The notes: generated from the sequence alone by a model not told the origin. DNA of 64,000 nt from Sclerotiophoma versabilis (GCA_012274445.1 JAAROD010000014.1:675001-739000); one strand, 5' to 3'. Shown: positions 1 to 10,719, numbered from the stretch's first letter. Translations and numbers: made by a program.

Positions 1-1092
1 TTGATGGTGTTAGGGACCAAATCCAGTGACTTGAAACCCCAGGATGTTGGTAGTGTCGAGCGGATGAGGTGTTGATTGCGCACTGGCACATACAGGACTG
101 CACAGCCACGGGGTACATGGAGCCATCTACACAATCATTAGCATCAAATGCCGAGTAAGGAGAGAGCTACGATATACTCACTTATGACAATTGCTTGTCA
201 GAAAGTCCGGGTCCAGTTTCCCAACATCAAGTTCCAGATGCCCAATTCCATGCGCTCCATCCACACAACTCAACACGCCCAACTCTTTGCACACCTGCAC
301 CAGACGTTCGAACGGGACGCGCACGCCAGGCATACTCACAACAGTGTCGAAAATAGCGATTTTTACCTTCCCGCCTGCATCTTGCACGTCTTGCACTTTC
401 TGCTTAAACAAAGCGACCAGCCTGTCATCTTCCACCGGATACGTGTACTCTACCCTGGCACTCTTCGCAGGCGTAGTCTCGGTGATGTACTCAACAGTCG
501 TGTAGCATGCTTTGTAGATAGTAGCAAAGTAGAGGATATGGTCGCCGTCTTCGAACTTCAAGTTGCGCAACACAGTATTGACGCCGGTTGTAGCGTTTGG
601 GACAAAGACGACAGTTTTCGGAGGCGCGTTGATGAGTCCTGCAACGGCGGCACGAGCTACGTTGAGGTGTTCTGGGTATTTGTAGCGGATGAAATCGTCG
701 GGGCGGGCTTCTGTTGCGTCTTGGAAGGAGCGCAAGACGGAGCGGATGGGGAGGGGATAAGTGCCGAAGGAACCTAGTGAATTTGTCAGGGTCTGATAGA
801 TACTGGTAGATGTTACATAGAATGCCGAGTGCCATGAAGATATTGCATGCTCCAAGCAAGAACGGTGTATCATTGGTGCCTCTCGAACTTGAGACGTAGT
901 CATTGATAAGTTCCAAGACTGATGCGCGTCGATGGTTTTCGTGCGCAACAGCCGCGTACTGTACTCACCATGATTGAGATTCAAATATCCCTTCTCAAAC
1001 ATGAAATCCTTCTCTCTCAATTCTTTCCCAAATTTGACGCCATCCTTCTGCCTCACGGGCAACGACGAATTGCTTTCTGCGATAGAGCCCAT
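1..1092 (-). CDS. Class V PLP-dependent aminotransferase-like protein (isopenicillin N epimerase-like), 3' end cut by window
   Basis: Partial gene with three exons on the minus strand: 969-1092, 182-773 and 1-126, the last running off the left edge. Splices are GTGAGT/CTAG (968-774) and GTGAGT/GTAG (181-127), the latter with a good TGCTAATGA branch site. The spliced protein has the family landmarks: NLNHGSFGTYP near the N-terminus, a cofactor-binding Asp in DGAHGIGH, and the PLP-lysine motif SNCHKW, whose Lys codon is split by intron 2. The family comprises PLP enzymes such as isopenicillin N epimerase-like proteins, cysteine desulfurase relatives and the Egt2 C-S lyase of ergothioneine synthesis; I cannot assign the substrate from this fragment. 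No signal peptide is seen, so it is probably cytosolic. Confidence 0.85.
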
Positions 1093-1570
1093 CTTTGTCG
1101 AGATCTTGTATTGGAATTATAGACAGAAAGTGGCGATTCAGCGCCTTTCTTATACTTCCTGCAGTGACTCGGGTATCGTAAACTGTGGATTGCAGTCATA
1201 GATGTAGAATGCACAGACACGATAGGGCGTGGTGTAGCAGTGGGCCGGTCCAATAAACTGTGCCGATTGGCGAATCAGCATTCAGCAAGATAATGACAGC
1301 CAATGAGAGTGTAGTGTCGGCTATTGGCGGTGCGAGGAACCGTGAATATGAGTCTTGCGTTGTGCATTGCCATGGGCACTTCTATTGCTTGGAACCTGTC
1401 ACAGTATTCTCATTTCTAATTTGGCTTGCTACTGAGATGTAAATAAGATCCCTATTCCCTGCCGATCTGTCTGACTTTCTTGTTCACTCTTGTGTGCATC
1501 GCCAGGATGATGAATTATGTACATTGTCTATAGAAAGGAGCAGTCGTAACGAACGATTCAACTGCCAGTT

Positions 1571-2648
1571 TTAGATTGTACGCAGGCCTCTTGCCTTCTC
1601 GGCGGCCATGCGTCGTCTGTACTGATCCCGGAACTGAATACGACCATATGTTCCCAGACCAACCGCAAGAATAAAGAAACCAGTCCAGATGCTAGTAACG
1701 ACTAAGCCAATGGGAAAGAAGGCGAGAGATGTACCGGGTACAACGAAAGGAGCGGCCTGGAACACAGCAGAGGTAGCTGCTGCTGCGGCGGTGGGGTCGG
1801 CGTTTGAGGGCGCATTTGCATCAGCCTTTTGAGCGAAGACTCCGTTGACGAAGCGAGCTTCCTTGTTGGAGAGAGTGGTAGTGACGTCAGCATTTGTTGT
1901 AGGGTTGCGCGCAGCCAGGTCGATCTGAGGGACGAGCAGCGGTTGAAGTGCCTCACTGTGCTATGAGTTAGCGGTGATCTTGACGCATGCTCTGATGTAC
2001 TTACTTGCTCATAGCAGGCCCCATCAAGTTCGAGTTGATCTTGCCAACATACATAAGCGTCTTGATTTCAGTCATGGTGCTGATTGTTTGTCGTTGGACT
2101 AAGGTTCCGTCGCTCCATCTGGCTTGAGTCTGAGCTTCGCGAACCTCGCGCTTCGTTGTGTTCATGCTCATCGCCTGTACCGTGGCACCCAAATACGACA
2201 GTGTCATGCTGACGTCTGCAGCGGTAACACTTTGCCACGGATCTATCGGTGCTGACACATTGTACATTCGTAGTTCGGCCTGGAAAACGCCTGTCGAGTT
2301 GTCGAGGAAAGGCACGTTGTAGCAGACAGCAATACCGCTTGGATTCGAGGCTTTGCCGTTCAGGTTCCCCAATGTCTGCATGCAAGCAGCTCTTGTCTCC
2401 TCTTCCCATTTTTGCAAATCCGCCTTCGAGGCATCCCCAGAGGCTGGTGTTAATGAAGCTAACGGGGCGGTGTCGGCGGCGTTGGCGTCTTGTCGTTGTG
2501 TAAGGGTCGCGAGAAGTCCAGAGTCCCGTCGAAGCACCTCCTCCAGATCTTCGCCTCGTCGCAGTACAGCATTGATATCGCTAAGCTTGGTGGCAGCCAC
2601 GTGTCCAGCAGCAAGCAATCCACCCAGTGCAGCAGTCTTGAACAGCAT
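1571..2648 (-). CDS. Secretory-pathway protein with signal peptide and one C-terminal membrane segment, unknown function
   Basis: Two exons, 2005-2648 and 1571-1955, joined by a 49-base intron (GTAAGT at 2004, acceptor CACAG ending at 1956). The joined product is about 342 residues. It starts with a signal peptide (MLFKTAALGGLLAAGHVAA), continues as a luminal region with several Cys residues and N-glycosylation sequons (DNST, YNVS, MNTT), then has an Ala/Thr-rich stretch and a hydrophobic segment (LAFFPIGLVVTSIWTGFFIL) followed by a short basic tail rich in Arg. This indicates a type I membrane protein. I do not recognise the family; it looks like a conserved fungal hypothetical protein. Start chosen because the signal peptide begins exactly there. 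Confidence 0.75.
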
Positions 2649-4755
2649 TGCACAGACTGGTATTAGATACGAAGGTTTGATTAAAGTTGTTAGTATGAAG
2701 TTACAGAGCCGACCAGCAGCGTACTAAAGAGAGTATCTGGCAGCAAAGTTTAGAAAAGAGCGAAGAAGTGCAGAGTTAGAAACAATTCACAAGAAACCGG
2801 CTCGCAGGAGCCATTAGTATCAAGAACCTGACGCAAACGTGGGTAAGAAAGCGGCTTAGCGGTGAAGAACGGAACGACGCAGTCTTGGAGTGTCCGACAG
2901 TGGACTCCCTATGGCGTGACTCAGTCAACGAGATCCCAATGGAGAAGCAATACCAAGTCTGGACGGAAATGCCATTACAGAGATGAGACCGGTGCTGCTC
3001 GACTCTGTGACAGGTGACACGGAATTCTTCTATGCATTCCTACAGAAGCGCCTGAAATTAGCATAAGCTGGAACTCCACTGGCGGAGACCAACCAGATGT
3101 TTCTTCACGGCAGGCCGGTCTGAGAGTGCGACCACAGCAAGCATGACGATGTTCTGCCCCTTGAGACGATTGGTGTTGAGGCTCTGTGTCGGGCGCTTGT
3201 AAGCCCAGCAATTGTTGGCCAATCAGCGCGCCGTATGATTCCCTTACCAAGCTCTCCCGAGCGCCTGGTTTCACCCTCACACATCCCCCTGTGAACCCCG
3301 TCGTACGCGCCACTGCCGTCTCAAGCAGTTGAGCCACCGCAGCAATCACCGTACATGGCGTTTGGTTGTCGCAAATCTCCGCTGCCGTTCTTCTTACGCC
3401 AGCACGAAGCTGTCAGGCGTTCTTGGCTTTACTCGGCCTTGGAGGTACTCACAACACCTTGCCTGTTTGAATACTGCTCAAGTCATGCATGTGGAGTCCT
3501 TGATGCATTTTCGCGCGGTAACCAAGAACTCGCGACTCGAGCTCTAGAGATTGTCGATGTAGTGGAGTCGAGGTGGTAAGGACTGTGACGCATTCAGCAT
3601 ATGAGGTTTTGGCTGCCGTTGTCGAGCGCATGGACACAACTACCCCCAACTCATCGATCAACTCTAGGCCTCACCTTTGGCTCTACATCGTACACTACGG
3701 TCGTGCATTCGGCTAGAGCATTGAACCCCAAGCAGAGGATCTCCAGCACGTCAGACATGCAAGACGTAGTTCAGATACTTCTTCACTGCCGGTAATTGAG
3801 CGCTGCCGCCTGAGTGGAGACTCGCGGACATTCTTTGCTCATACGACTTCCGTATGCTGATAAGCATCACAATGCTACTCTCGACACACTAGCATCGAAG
3901 AACGACCTTCCCGTCATCCCCGTATCCATAATGATGGAGACACCTATTTCTCCGCCGTTCGGTGCCGAGAAGATACGGTGAGCAGGTGACGCTGAATGTT
4001 GTGGGCTAGTGCTTGCGGATCATCGTGCAACCAACTGCCAGAAGGTCCTCCAGTTCGTCTGCAACTGCCAATAGATCTCACTAGAGCTCCCGAGCAGGGG
4101 AGTGCAGCATCAACTCATGCTCGTGCTCGTAACACTGCAGCCGCGATCCTGCAGCGAAGCGGCAGCCTCACCCACCACCAGGAATGACGGTTGCGGCGGA
4201 AAGACCTTCGGGACGGCTCGCGCGCTACACACGAGTCCCTGGGTGATTTGGCACCATACGAGATCGTCTGGCTGCGAACATACGCACAACTTGCACTCTT
4301 GCGCAAGAGGCGAGTCTCAGGTGGCCACGTTCGCGTGCATATGACTATTCCGCAAAGGTACGATGCTGCCCAGTTTGCATTCGCCCAACACACATGCCTA
4401 AGGGCATATATTGTAACTGTCTACTAATGTGGCACAAAATGCGGGCGACTCGCTGCCAGCACATCAAAAGCCTCTGCGCTGTTGATGGAGGTCAGCCTTA
4501 CATTCCCTTGGGTCAAGTCGACTCTCCCCAAGACCCGCCCCAGTACTTCTGTTGGTGACCGCGGCTCCTGCGCCCAACGTGCCTTCATTCTCAGCTTTTC
4601 TTCCTACCATATTAATTTGGGCATGTTGGATCGTCTTCACTACTAGCTATTCAGATCGAGCTGGTTGCTGTTGCTGTTCATTGGATTGCAGGCCATCACG
4701 TTGCACAGCGAACTACCTATCCACGCGCATTAGAAGACGAAGGATCGTTCCAACT
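2649..4755. other. Intergenic stretch, no supported gene
   Basis: About 2.1 kb between the 5' end of the secreted/membrane protein gene and the kinase-like gene. Only short open frames occur (longest under 125 codons), with no recognisable domain. It should contain both promoters. A 74-codon frame at 3355-3579 (+) starts with ATG but has no features I can support. Confidence 0.5.
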
Positions 4756-6732
4756 ATGCAACACGCATCAAATTCACCATGGCGAACGCCATCTGGAGAC
4801 CCTCCCAAACCTCAGTACAGCCTGTCGCATACCATCTCCATGGTCAACTTGCACGAGGAGTCATCCTGGTACAATCGAGGCCCTTCCTCTCCAACATCAT
4901 CTTCAGTATCAACGTCTACCAGTCGAAGCGCCACGCCCACCACTACAAACAACAACCCTTGGTCGAATGTTATGACAAGCCCAAGTTCGCTGGCTTCAAG
5001 CAAGTCGCCAAAATCATCGCCCAAGCACAGTCCAACTCGCACCCCACCATACACAAGCCGGTCTACCACGCCTACCCCGATCGCGCCCCAGCCTTTGAGG
5101 CCTTTTCAGCCGATGGCAGGATTTGTACCCATGTCTCCGCCTCTTTCAGTCTCCGGAGATTCTTATCAGACCGTAGATTACCCTACACCATCAACATCTG
5201 CCTTTCCTGGCTCTCCAAACCCTTATCGACAGCCCGTTGCTCCTTTGTCCCCATTGGTGCATGGGTTCATCAATACTTCTGTTCTGTCTTCGCAAGGCCA
5301 GTCTCTTTCTGGATGGTTTTACGACCTCTGTCGAAAACAAGGTTGGGATGCAGGTCAGATCAAGAGGATATGGCAATGGACACTGTCCAATCCGCGTCTT
5401 GCAATACTGCTGTACGTGTGCGACGATGTCGCTTCCTGGCGACAAGCATCGTTCTTTGACCTGAGAGACGAAAGCTTGCCCTTTCCCGAGGATCGCCTCC
5501 AAGGCATTGTAGCAGATGCCCGCAAGGTCGTGGATGAGCAATGGCGCGCCACTTCGAAAGAGATGTTGCTGAATGGGAGCCATGTGGACTTTGTGGCGCG
5601 AGAGACTGTGCCACTGCAGTCAGAGATTATTATTCGCACGTCGAAGAATTCTGAAAAGAGTGTCGACCGAGTGCGAATGTTGGGCAGTAATGACGATCGT
5701 GTCCTGGTCCGAAAGCGCTATGTCACTACTCGACCATCCCAGAAGGCTGCCCTGCTGGAACAGATCAACAAGTTCAAACAGCTTGAACACAAGGGTATTG
5801 CTAAACTAGTCTGCTCCTACGCTCAGCCAAGCCACGTGGGTATCGTTATGGACAAGGCGCAGTGCAGCTTAGATGAATATCTCGCGATGCCAGGAAGCGA
5901 TCCTGCCCGTTCTCGAATACTGGTCGACTGGATGTACGACCTCGCGTCTGCGATCGAATACCTTCATTCGCAATCGATATGTCACCGTGGCATTCGGCCA
6001 CGGAAGATCCTGGTCGATGGTGCTCGTATCTTGCTTGCGCCATTCGAGATTGGGCAGAACATTGGCACATTCAGTCCAACCATGGCCACTTCGCAACGAC
6101 TGGATCAGCTGCAGACCTATTTTCAGGATCAGACCTACACGTATGCAGCACCAGAGGCAATAGTGTCACGGGGCAAGCGACCCGCCGACGTTTTCTCGCT
6201 GGGATGCATCTTCCTTACGATGTTGACAGTAGCGCAAAACCAGTCATTGTCAGCATTTACACAATACAGGGCTGGATCCACACAAGATGCATCGTTCCAT
6301 GCGCATCTCGATCGAGTTGGAAGCTGGCGGAACAGACTTGTCGCTTCCACAAACGCCAGTCTACGAGCCGGACTGAATGGGTCTGGGAGAAGGCTGCGTC
6401 AGCTCAAAGCAGAAGCCGAATGGCTCAGCATCATTGAGAAAATGATCACACCGCGGCCAAAGGAACGAATCAAGATGAGTCTCATTATGGGCAGCCTTGG
6501 CTCTGGGAAGGTGACTGGAGGTAGACGTCGCAGTCTGGACGGCGGCGGCTACAGTGGGCAGGCGGCCGTGTCACTGGGAATGGGCAACATGGCATCTCCT
6601 ACTCTGGTCAATGTTGAACCCATAGCGAATCCGAGAGCCACAAACTCACTGCCGCGGCGACCGGAGTTGAGCGTGTTTGATGGGTATTTCCAACAGCAGT
6701 CACGCAAACTGGAGCCGGCTGGCGGGTGGTGA
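4756..6732 (+). CDS. Protein kinase-like protein lacking catalytic residues (probable pseudokinase)
   Basis: Intronless, 658 residues from the ATG at 4756. The frame is open upstream to 4552, but that extension is cysteine-rich and not protein-like, and 4756 starts a plausible serine/proline-rich N-terminus. Residues 1 to about 200 are low-complexity Ser/Thr/Pro, likely disordered. A kinase fold follows at about residues 290-590: a Lys-containing beta strand (VLVRKRY), an alphaC-like helix, a hinge region (GIVMDKAQCSLDEYL), the catalytic-loop equivalent CHRGIRPRKIL, YAAPEAI in place of the APE motif and ADVFSLGCIFLTML in helix F. The HRD aspartate is Gly (residue 412, codon 5989-5991) and the DFG position reads APFEIG, so phosphotransfer is unlikely. 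It may be a scaffold or regulator. A glycine/serine tail follows. Confidence 0.85.
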   Translation: MQHASNSPWRTPSGDPPKPQYSLSHTISMVNLHEESSWYNRGPSSPTSSSVSTSTSRSATPTTTNNNPWSNVMTSPSSLASSKSPKSSPKHSPTRTPPYTSRSTTPTPIAPQPLRPFQPMAGFVPMSPPLSVSGDSYQTVDYPTPSTSAFPGSPNPYRQPVAPLSPLVHGFINTSVLSSQGQSLSGWFYDLCRKQGWDAGQIKRIWQWTLSNPRLAILLYVCDDVASWRQASFFDLRDESLPFPEDRLQGIVADARKVVDEQWRATSKEMLLNGSHVDFVARETVPLQSEIIIRTSKNSEKSVDRVRMLGSNDDRVLVRKRYVTTRPSQKAALLEQINKFKQLEHKGIAKLVCSYAQPSHVGIVMDKAQCSLDEYLAMPGSDPARSRILVDWMYDLASAIEYLHSQSICHRGIRPRKILVDGARILLAPFEIGQNIGTFSPTMATSQRLDQLQTYFQDQTYTYAAPEAIVSRGKRPADVFSLGCIFLTMLTVAQNQSLSAFTQYRAGSTQDASFHAHLDRVGSWRNRLVASTNASLRAGLNGSGRRLRQLKAEAEWLSIIEKMITPRPKERIKMSLIMGSLGSGKVTGGRRRSLDGGGYSGQAAVSLGMGNMASPTLVNVEPIANPRATNSLPRRPELSVFDGYFQQQSRKLEPAGGW

Positions 6733-7003
6733 AGGGTGCCGAGACGTCAGATGAACCATTGTGACAAATGCGCTACACCAAGGTGATACTTGGCGAAACA
6801 TGTTTGACTTGAGTTAATGTTTCCGGCATAAGACAGACCCGAGCGAGGTCGAAACATGAGAAGCCACACACGCAAGACGGATCGATGAAGACGCGTCAAC
6901 GTCGAAGCTCTGTGGATCCGGGCAACACTCTGCGATGGACGACGAATCTTGACAGTGTCGGATGCGCGCTACACTTGACAAGATGGTACTTTTGCAAGCA
7001 AAC

Positions 7004-7230
7004 TTTTTTTTTTCAATTTTTCTTTTTTCGGTTTTTTTTTTCTTTTCTATACATCTTTATTTCTACATGGAGCAGCGTTCAGCGAGCGAGCGAGTGAATA
7101 GAGCCAAAGCACGAACGCGAAGACGAGGTTACGAATGCATAAAGAGGAAGAAGTCGCAAGAGAGATGATACCCCCCCCCCCCCCTTTCCGCTTCTTTCCT
7201 TGGGACCTTCCCCCCCCCCCCCCCCCCCCC
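7004..7230. repeat. T-rich tract and two poly-C tracts in a convergent 3' intergenic region
   Basis: Between the kinase-like gene and the 3' end of the mL44 gene. T-rich DNA at about 7004-7050 is followed by a run of 14 C at 7171-7184 and a run of 21 C at 7210-7230. Nothing coding is supported between 6733 and 7710. Confidence 0.9.
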
Positions 7231-7710
7231 ATGGCGGCGTACACCAGCTTGTTACCACGGCGTAGATGTTACTTGTATATATCCTGAACACTGTAGTAGT
7301 CCCCGGATGGTTTCATTGGGAGCAACTTTTTTAAACACCTTTATTTCAGCAAGGTGGAGAAATTACATACTATCCCTCGCAGCAGATGCGTACTGTACTG
7401 GGGTCTGGTGGAATGCAACATGGTCTTCGTATTCTTTACAAGTTCTGGATCTCAGTGGTATCCCAAATGGTGTCACATATGGTACATGCATGCTATGTCG
7501 CCGTCAAACACGTGCGGCGCTCCTCAGTCATGGTCGGTGCCGCTTGCAAATCTCCTTTCCTTATCCTGTCGTCCTATTGTCTCCCCGTCATCCAAGCCTC
7601 GTCGTTTCAAAGTGTACAGTGGAAGAAGATGCTGCCAGCCATCTATTACAGTACATGCGGATTGCGATTCTCTGGTACTCGGAAGATGTGTTCCGCTCCT
7701 CGTCCGCACC

Positions 7711-8943
7711 TTAGACGATAACCTCACCGCAGTCGATTGTGTTTGGCCTCCACTTGGAAGTGTCGAGCTCGCCCTCTGTGCTGCTGGGTACTGTGACGTC
7801 GAGTGGCGTGTACAGGTACCAGGCCTTCAATGCTGCGGCGGCTGCTCGTGTCCTGGCCTCGTCCAACGAGCTACCTGCACCCTCACCGAGCTTGTCCTTG
7901 CCGCTGTACACGCCGACGACGAATACGGGGTGTCTGCTCAAACGACCAGTTTCGGAGATGAGGCGGGCGACGGGGGCCTCGAAGCCTTCTCGTGCGCAGA
8001 GTTTCGACAGATCGCGGGTGGGTGTGCGGAAGTCGAAGAGTGTGCTGATGTCGAGGTGTCGGCTTGTGAAGTGGGCGCGGAAGAAGCGCTTGACGAGCGG
8101 GGCGCCGAGCTGTAGGTGCAGCGCTCCGACCAAGGCCCTGACGAAGGACTGCGCAGCCTCCTCGGTGGGCACCGGTGTGCTACTGAGCGAGTGCGGGCTC
8201 GGGGCGGCGTTGGCCGAGCCAAACTCGTCCGTCTTCATGATCTTGTGTGTTGTTGTGACGTTCCAGCTCCAGGGTGCCTGGCGCCTCATGGACGCCGGCA
8301 GCTCTCCGCCCGACTGGATCCGCCTGAACTGGAGAAGACCCGGGTCGAGCTCGCCTCCGGGCTCGGCGGCAGCCTCGATGCCCCATTCACTGGCGAGCGT
8401 GGCCAGTGCTCTGGGGCCAATGTATGCGTCGACGGCGGCGAAGAGCACGGCCATTGGCAGGCGCGGGTAGGTGCACATGAGCCATTCTGTGGTGTAGTAG
8501 CCGAGCAGGTGGCGGCCGAGGATGGACAGCGAGGCGTTGTTGAAGGCGGGATTGGGGTCGGCCGAGGGGTGCACGAGGGTGCGGGCGAGGGTCTGGAGGG
8601 GGAATCGCTGGGGGAGGGACAGGCGGCTGCGGAGGGCGTGCAGCTTGACCGAGCGCTCGGCAGCGCTGGGGTGCGGTGATGGCAGCTTCTCGAGGGGCGT
8701 GGGCCAGCGGCCCTGCCGTGTGGATGGCTTCGCAGGCTGCTTGGCGACGACGGCGGGCTGGTCGGGCAGCTCGACCTGCAGCTCGCCGTCGTGGGGTATC
8801 GACACGGTGGTTTGGTAGCGCGCCGGCGTCCTGCTGCTCCGGGCTGCGATGGAGCGCTGGGCGGCATAGAGGCACGAGGGCCGGCGAGGCGAGGGCGCGG
8901 CCTGCAGTTGCGCGGCGCACCGCGACAGAGGAATCCGCTTCAT
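7711..8943 (-). CDS. MRPL3: Mitochondrial large ribosomal subunit protein mL44 (MRPL3)
   Basis: Intronless, 410 residues from the ATG at 8943, where a typical Arg/Ser-rich mitochondrial presequence starts (MKRIPLSRCAAQLQ). The frame stays open to 9180, but the extra residues are a poly-proline stretch overlapping the upstream promoter, so the later start is preferred. A degenerate RNase III-like domain follows: the position of the usual acidic signature reads NNASLSILGRHLLGYYTTEWL without the catalytic acids, as known for mL44/MRPL3. A double-stranded RNA-binding domain lies near the C-terminus (FVVGVYSGKDKLGEG, then an Ala-rich helix). The protein is a structural component of the mitoribosome. 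Head-to-head with the small mitochondrial protein gene starting at 9195. Confidence 0.9.
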   Translation of the reverse strand: MKRIPLSRCAAQLQAAPSPRRPSCLYAAQRSIAARSSRTPARYQTTVSIPHDGELQVELPDQPAVVAKQPAKPSTRQGRWPTPLEKLPSPHPSAAERSVKLHALRSRLSLPQRFPLQTLARTLVHPSADPNPAFNNASLSILGRHLLGYYTTEWLMCTYPRLPMAVLFAAVDAYIGPRALATLASEWGIEAAAEPGGELDPGLLQFRRIQSGGELPASMRRQAPWSWNVTTTHKIMKTDEFGSANAAPSPHSLSSTPVPTEEAAQSFVRALVGALHLQLGAPLVKRFFRAHFTSRHLDISTLFDFRTPTRDLSKLCAREGFEAPVARLISETGRLSRHPVFVVGVYSGKDKLGEGAGSSLDEARTRAAAAALKAWYLYTPLDVTVPSSTEGELDTSKWRPNTIDCGEVIV

Positions 8944-9194
8944 GGCAGACGCGGTCGGACGGCAGCCGGCGGGGGGACGCAGAAGAGGCGGCGGAGGCGG
9001 CGGGGGCGGCGGCGACGGCAGCGGGCAGCAGGCAGACGGGCGCGTGTGTCGTCTCCTGGAGGCCGCGATGGCCAGTTTCTGAGAATTTGGGGCGCGCCAA
9101 GCCACGACTAGCGGCGCAGCCCTCACGACAGCGCCGACTGCAGCTCCAGCAGCAGCCACACCCACCCCCGACCTCTCCACAGCTACACTTCACC
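8944..9194. promoter_or_regulatory. Shared divergent promoter of mL44 and the small mitochondrial membrane protein
   Basis: 251 GC-rich bases separate the two start codons, which face away from each other. The interval holds C/G-rich tracts (proline-codon-like CCG repeats on the minus strand). No specific factor site is claimed; the geometry alone implies a bidirectional promoter. Confidence 0.5.
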
Positions 9195-9576
9195 ATGGGC
9201 GGAGGAGGAAAGATCCCGTGAGCGCCGCCCGCCCCCGCGCCGCCCGCCCGCCCGCTGACCGCCCACAGGTACCCCAAGCACGTCTGGTCGCCGGCCGGTG
9301 GTTGGTATGCGCAGCCCGCCAACTGGAAGGGCAACACCGCCGTCGTCGGCCTCGTCCTCGCCAGCATCGTCGGCATGGCCTGGTCCGTTTCCGCCCAGCG
9401 CGAGCGCCGCGACAAGATGCCCGAGCCGGGCAGGTTCTTCCCCAGCCGATAGTACGTCACGCCGGGCGAGAGGGGCGCCCCCCCCCCCCCCCGACGAGCA
9501 GACGAGGCTAACGCAGCACAGCTGGAGCAGGCAGATCGTCGAGCACGAGAAGAAGGTGAAGGAGCAGGGGCAGTAG
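9195..9576 (+). CDS. Small mitochondrial inner-membrane protein, possibly a complex I accessory subunit (NDUFB11/ESSS-like)
   Basis: Three exons, 9195-9217, 9269-9451 and 9522-9576, giving 86 residues; every junction is GT-AG and keeps the phase. The protein begins MGGGGKIPYPKHVWSPAGGWY, has one hydrophobic segment (TAVVGLVLASIVGMAW, residues about 33-50), then a basic segment with GRFFPSRYWSRQ and a charged tail (VEHEKKVKEQ). Size, single TM and the Trp/Arg-containing tail resemble short accessory subunits of NADH:ubiquinone oxidoreductase such as ESSS, but this is recalled similarity, not a search result. Intron 2 contains a run of 15 C (9478-9492). Divergent from a mitoribosomal gene, which fits a mitochondrial role. 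Confidence 0.65.
9478..9492 (+). repeat. Poly-C tract inside an intron
   Basis: Fifteen consecutive C within intron 2 of the small mitochondrial protein gene, upstream of the acceptor at 9520-9521. Confidence 0.95.
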
Positions 9577-9618
9577 AGGGCCAGGGAGGCGTGTAGGATC
9601 AACAACAAGCAATGAGCA

Positions 9619-10719
9619 TTATGGCTGTACATATTTACCCAGCCTCTGTTTGAACTCTGAGAGTCTTTCTTCGACCCAAACACCGTTCCACGTCTCGCCA
9701 CGGCTGCTTTGGGCCAGCACCGGCATGCCGACCTGTTCAATGGCGAAGCTCGCTGATACTGAGCCCCACGCTGCTGCTTCCTCGAGCGCCGCAACACCTC
9801 CGCTGCGCACTAACCCGACCGCTAATCCGCCCAGGAACCCATTGCCGCCGCCAGTAGGGTCGACGACCTTCTCGCTGTGCCGGTGGTACGCAGGCATCCA
9901 CTTGCGCAACCCCCGGCGCGCGACCAGGCATCCATCTTTACCACTCCGCAGCACAATCCCACCGCTGCCGTTGGGCCCAATCCCGCTGTGGAGCCACTGC
10001 TCACAGAGCGACTCGATCAGGCGATAGTTGACATGCTCAGTTCCATCCGTCGATTGGCCGAAGAAGCCGCCAAGCTCGCCATGATTTGGGCTGACTACAT
10101 CCACGTGCTTGAGTGCTTCCAAGCAGTTCTCAAACTCGTCAGGAGTGCAGAGGTCGGGCACCGGCTCCCAGATGAAGAGCGGGCGCTCAGTTGTGGGCGA
10201 AGCTGCGACGCGCAGCTCCAAGATGTTCTTGACGAGCTCTATGCATCTTACAGGTGAGCAGATGAGATGGAATGACCTGGCCCACAACAGGTCTGTGTCT
10301 TTCAAATCTTCATGGGCCAACCGAAGCTTTGGAGTCATGTACCGGAATGCTGCATTTCGTCAGGCTGTGTCATGCAACGCCGACTCCGGCCGATTGTACG
10401 TACCCCTATGCTCCTTCTCTCCGTACCCGTTCCACCCGCGAGTGGTCAGTCGGTCAGGTGTCTCACGGATCAACACGCCGCTGTCCCATGATGCAATCAA
10501 GTCTCGCAACTCGGCAGGAAAGTCGCTCCCGCAGTCAACAATCCAGCCGACACTTTTCGACTGAGGTGGCGGAGAGAAGATGCGTGCTCCGAGTGCAGAG
10601 TACGAACCTGCACCGCCGCCTATGTCCTTGACTGGGGGCTTTGGTGGGGGGAACTCAATGTCGTCAATGATGAACATGCCGAGCGTGCAGAAATCAATGG
10701 TAGAGGCAGGGTTCGACAT
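9619..10719 (-). CDS. pfkB-family carbohydrate kinase-like protein, Mak32-like
   Basis: Two exons, 10404-10719 and 9619-10349 (intron GTACGT to GCAG, 54 bases), giving 348 residues. The start at 10719 gives MSNPASTIDFCTLGMFIIDDIEF, a normal pfkB first strand. The glycine-rich N-terminal motif IGGGAGSYSALGAR is present, followed by EKEHRAFRYMTPKLRL across the splice, a pattern I associate with fungal Mak32-type proteins, and the C-terminal signature VVDPTGGGNGFLGG. In active ribokinases that signature is DTxGAGD; here the catalytic Asp is Asn. Yeast Mak32 is required for stable maintenance of L-A dsRNA killer virus, with unknown biochemistry. Divergent from the CAP gene (578 bases between starts). 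Cytosolic by absence of targeting signals. Confidence 0.8.

Noticed and set aside
4552..4755. Upstream extension of the kinase-like frame with a hydrophobic, Cys-rich start
   Set aside because: Composition differs sharply from the rest; an ATG at 4756 starts a typical disordered N-terminus, so the upstream part is probably 5' leader.
7354..8470. Plus-strand frames of about 250 codons opposite mL44
   Set aside because: Antisense shadows of a conserved GC-rich gene, with no domain.
8387..9460. 357-codon minus-strand frame overlapping mL44
   Set aside because: Alternative frame, Arg/Pro/Ala-rich low complexity; the overlapping frame encodes the recognised mL44 domains.
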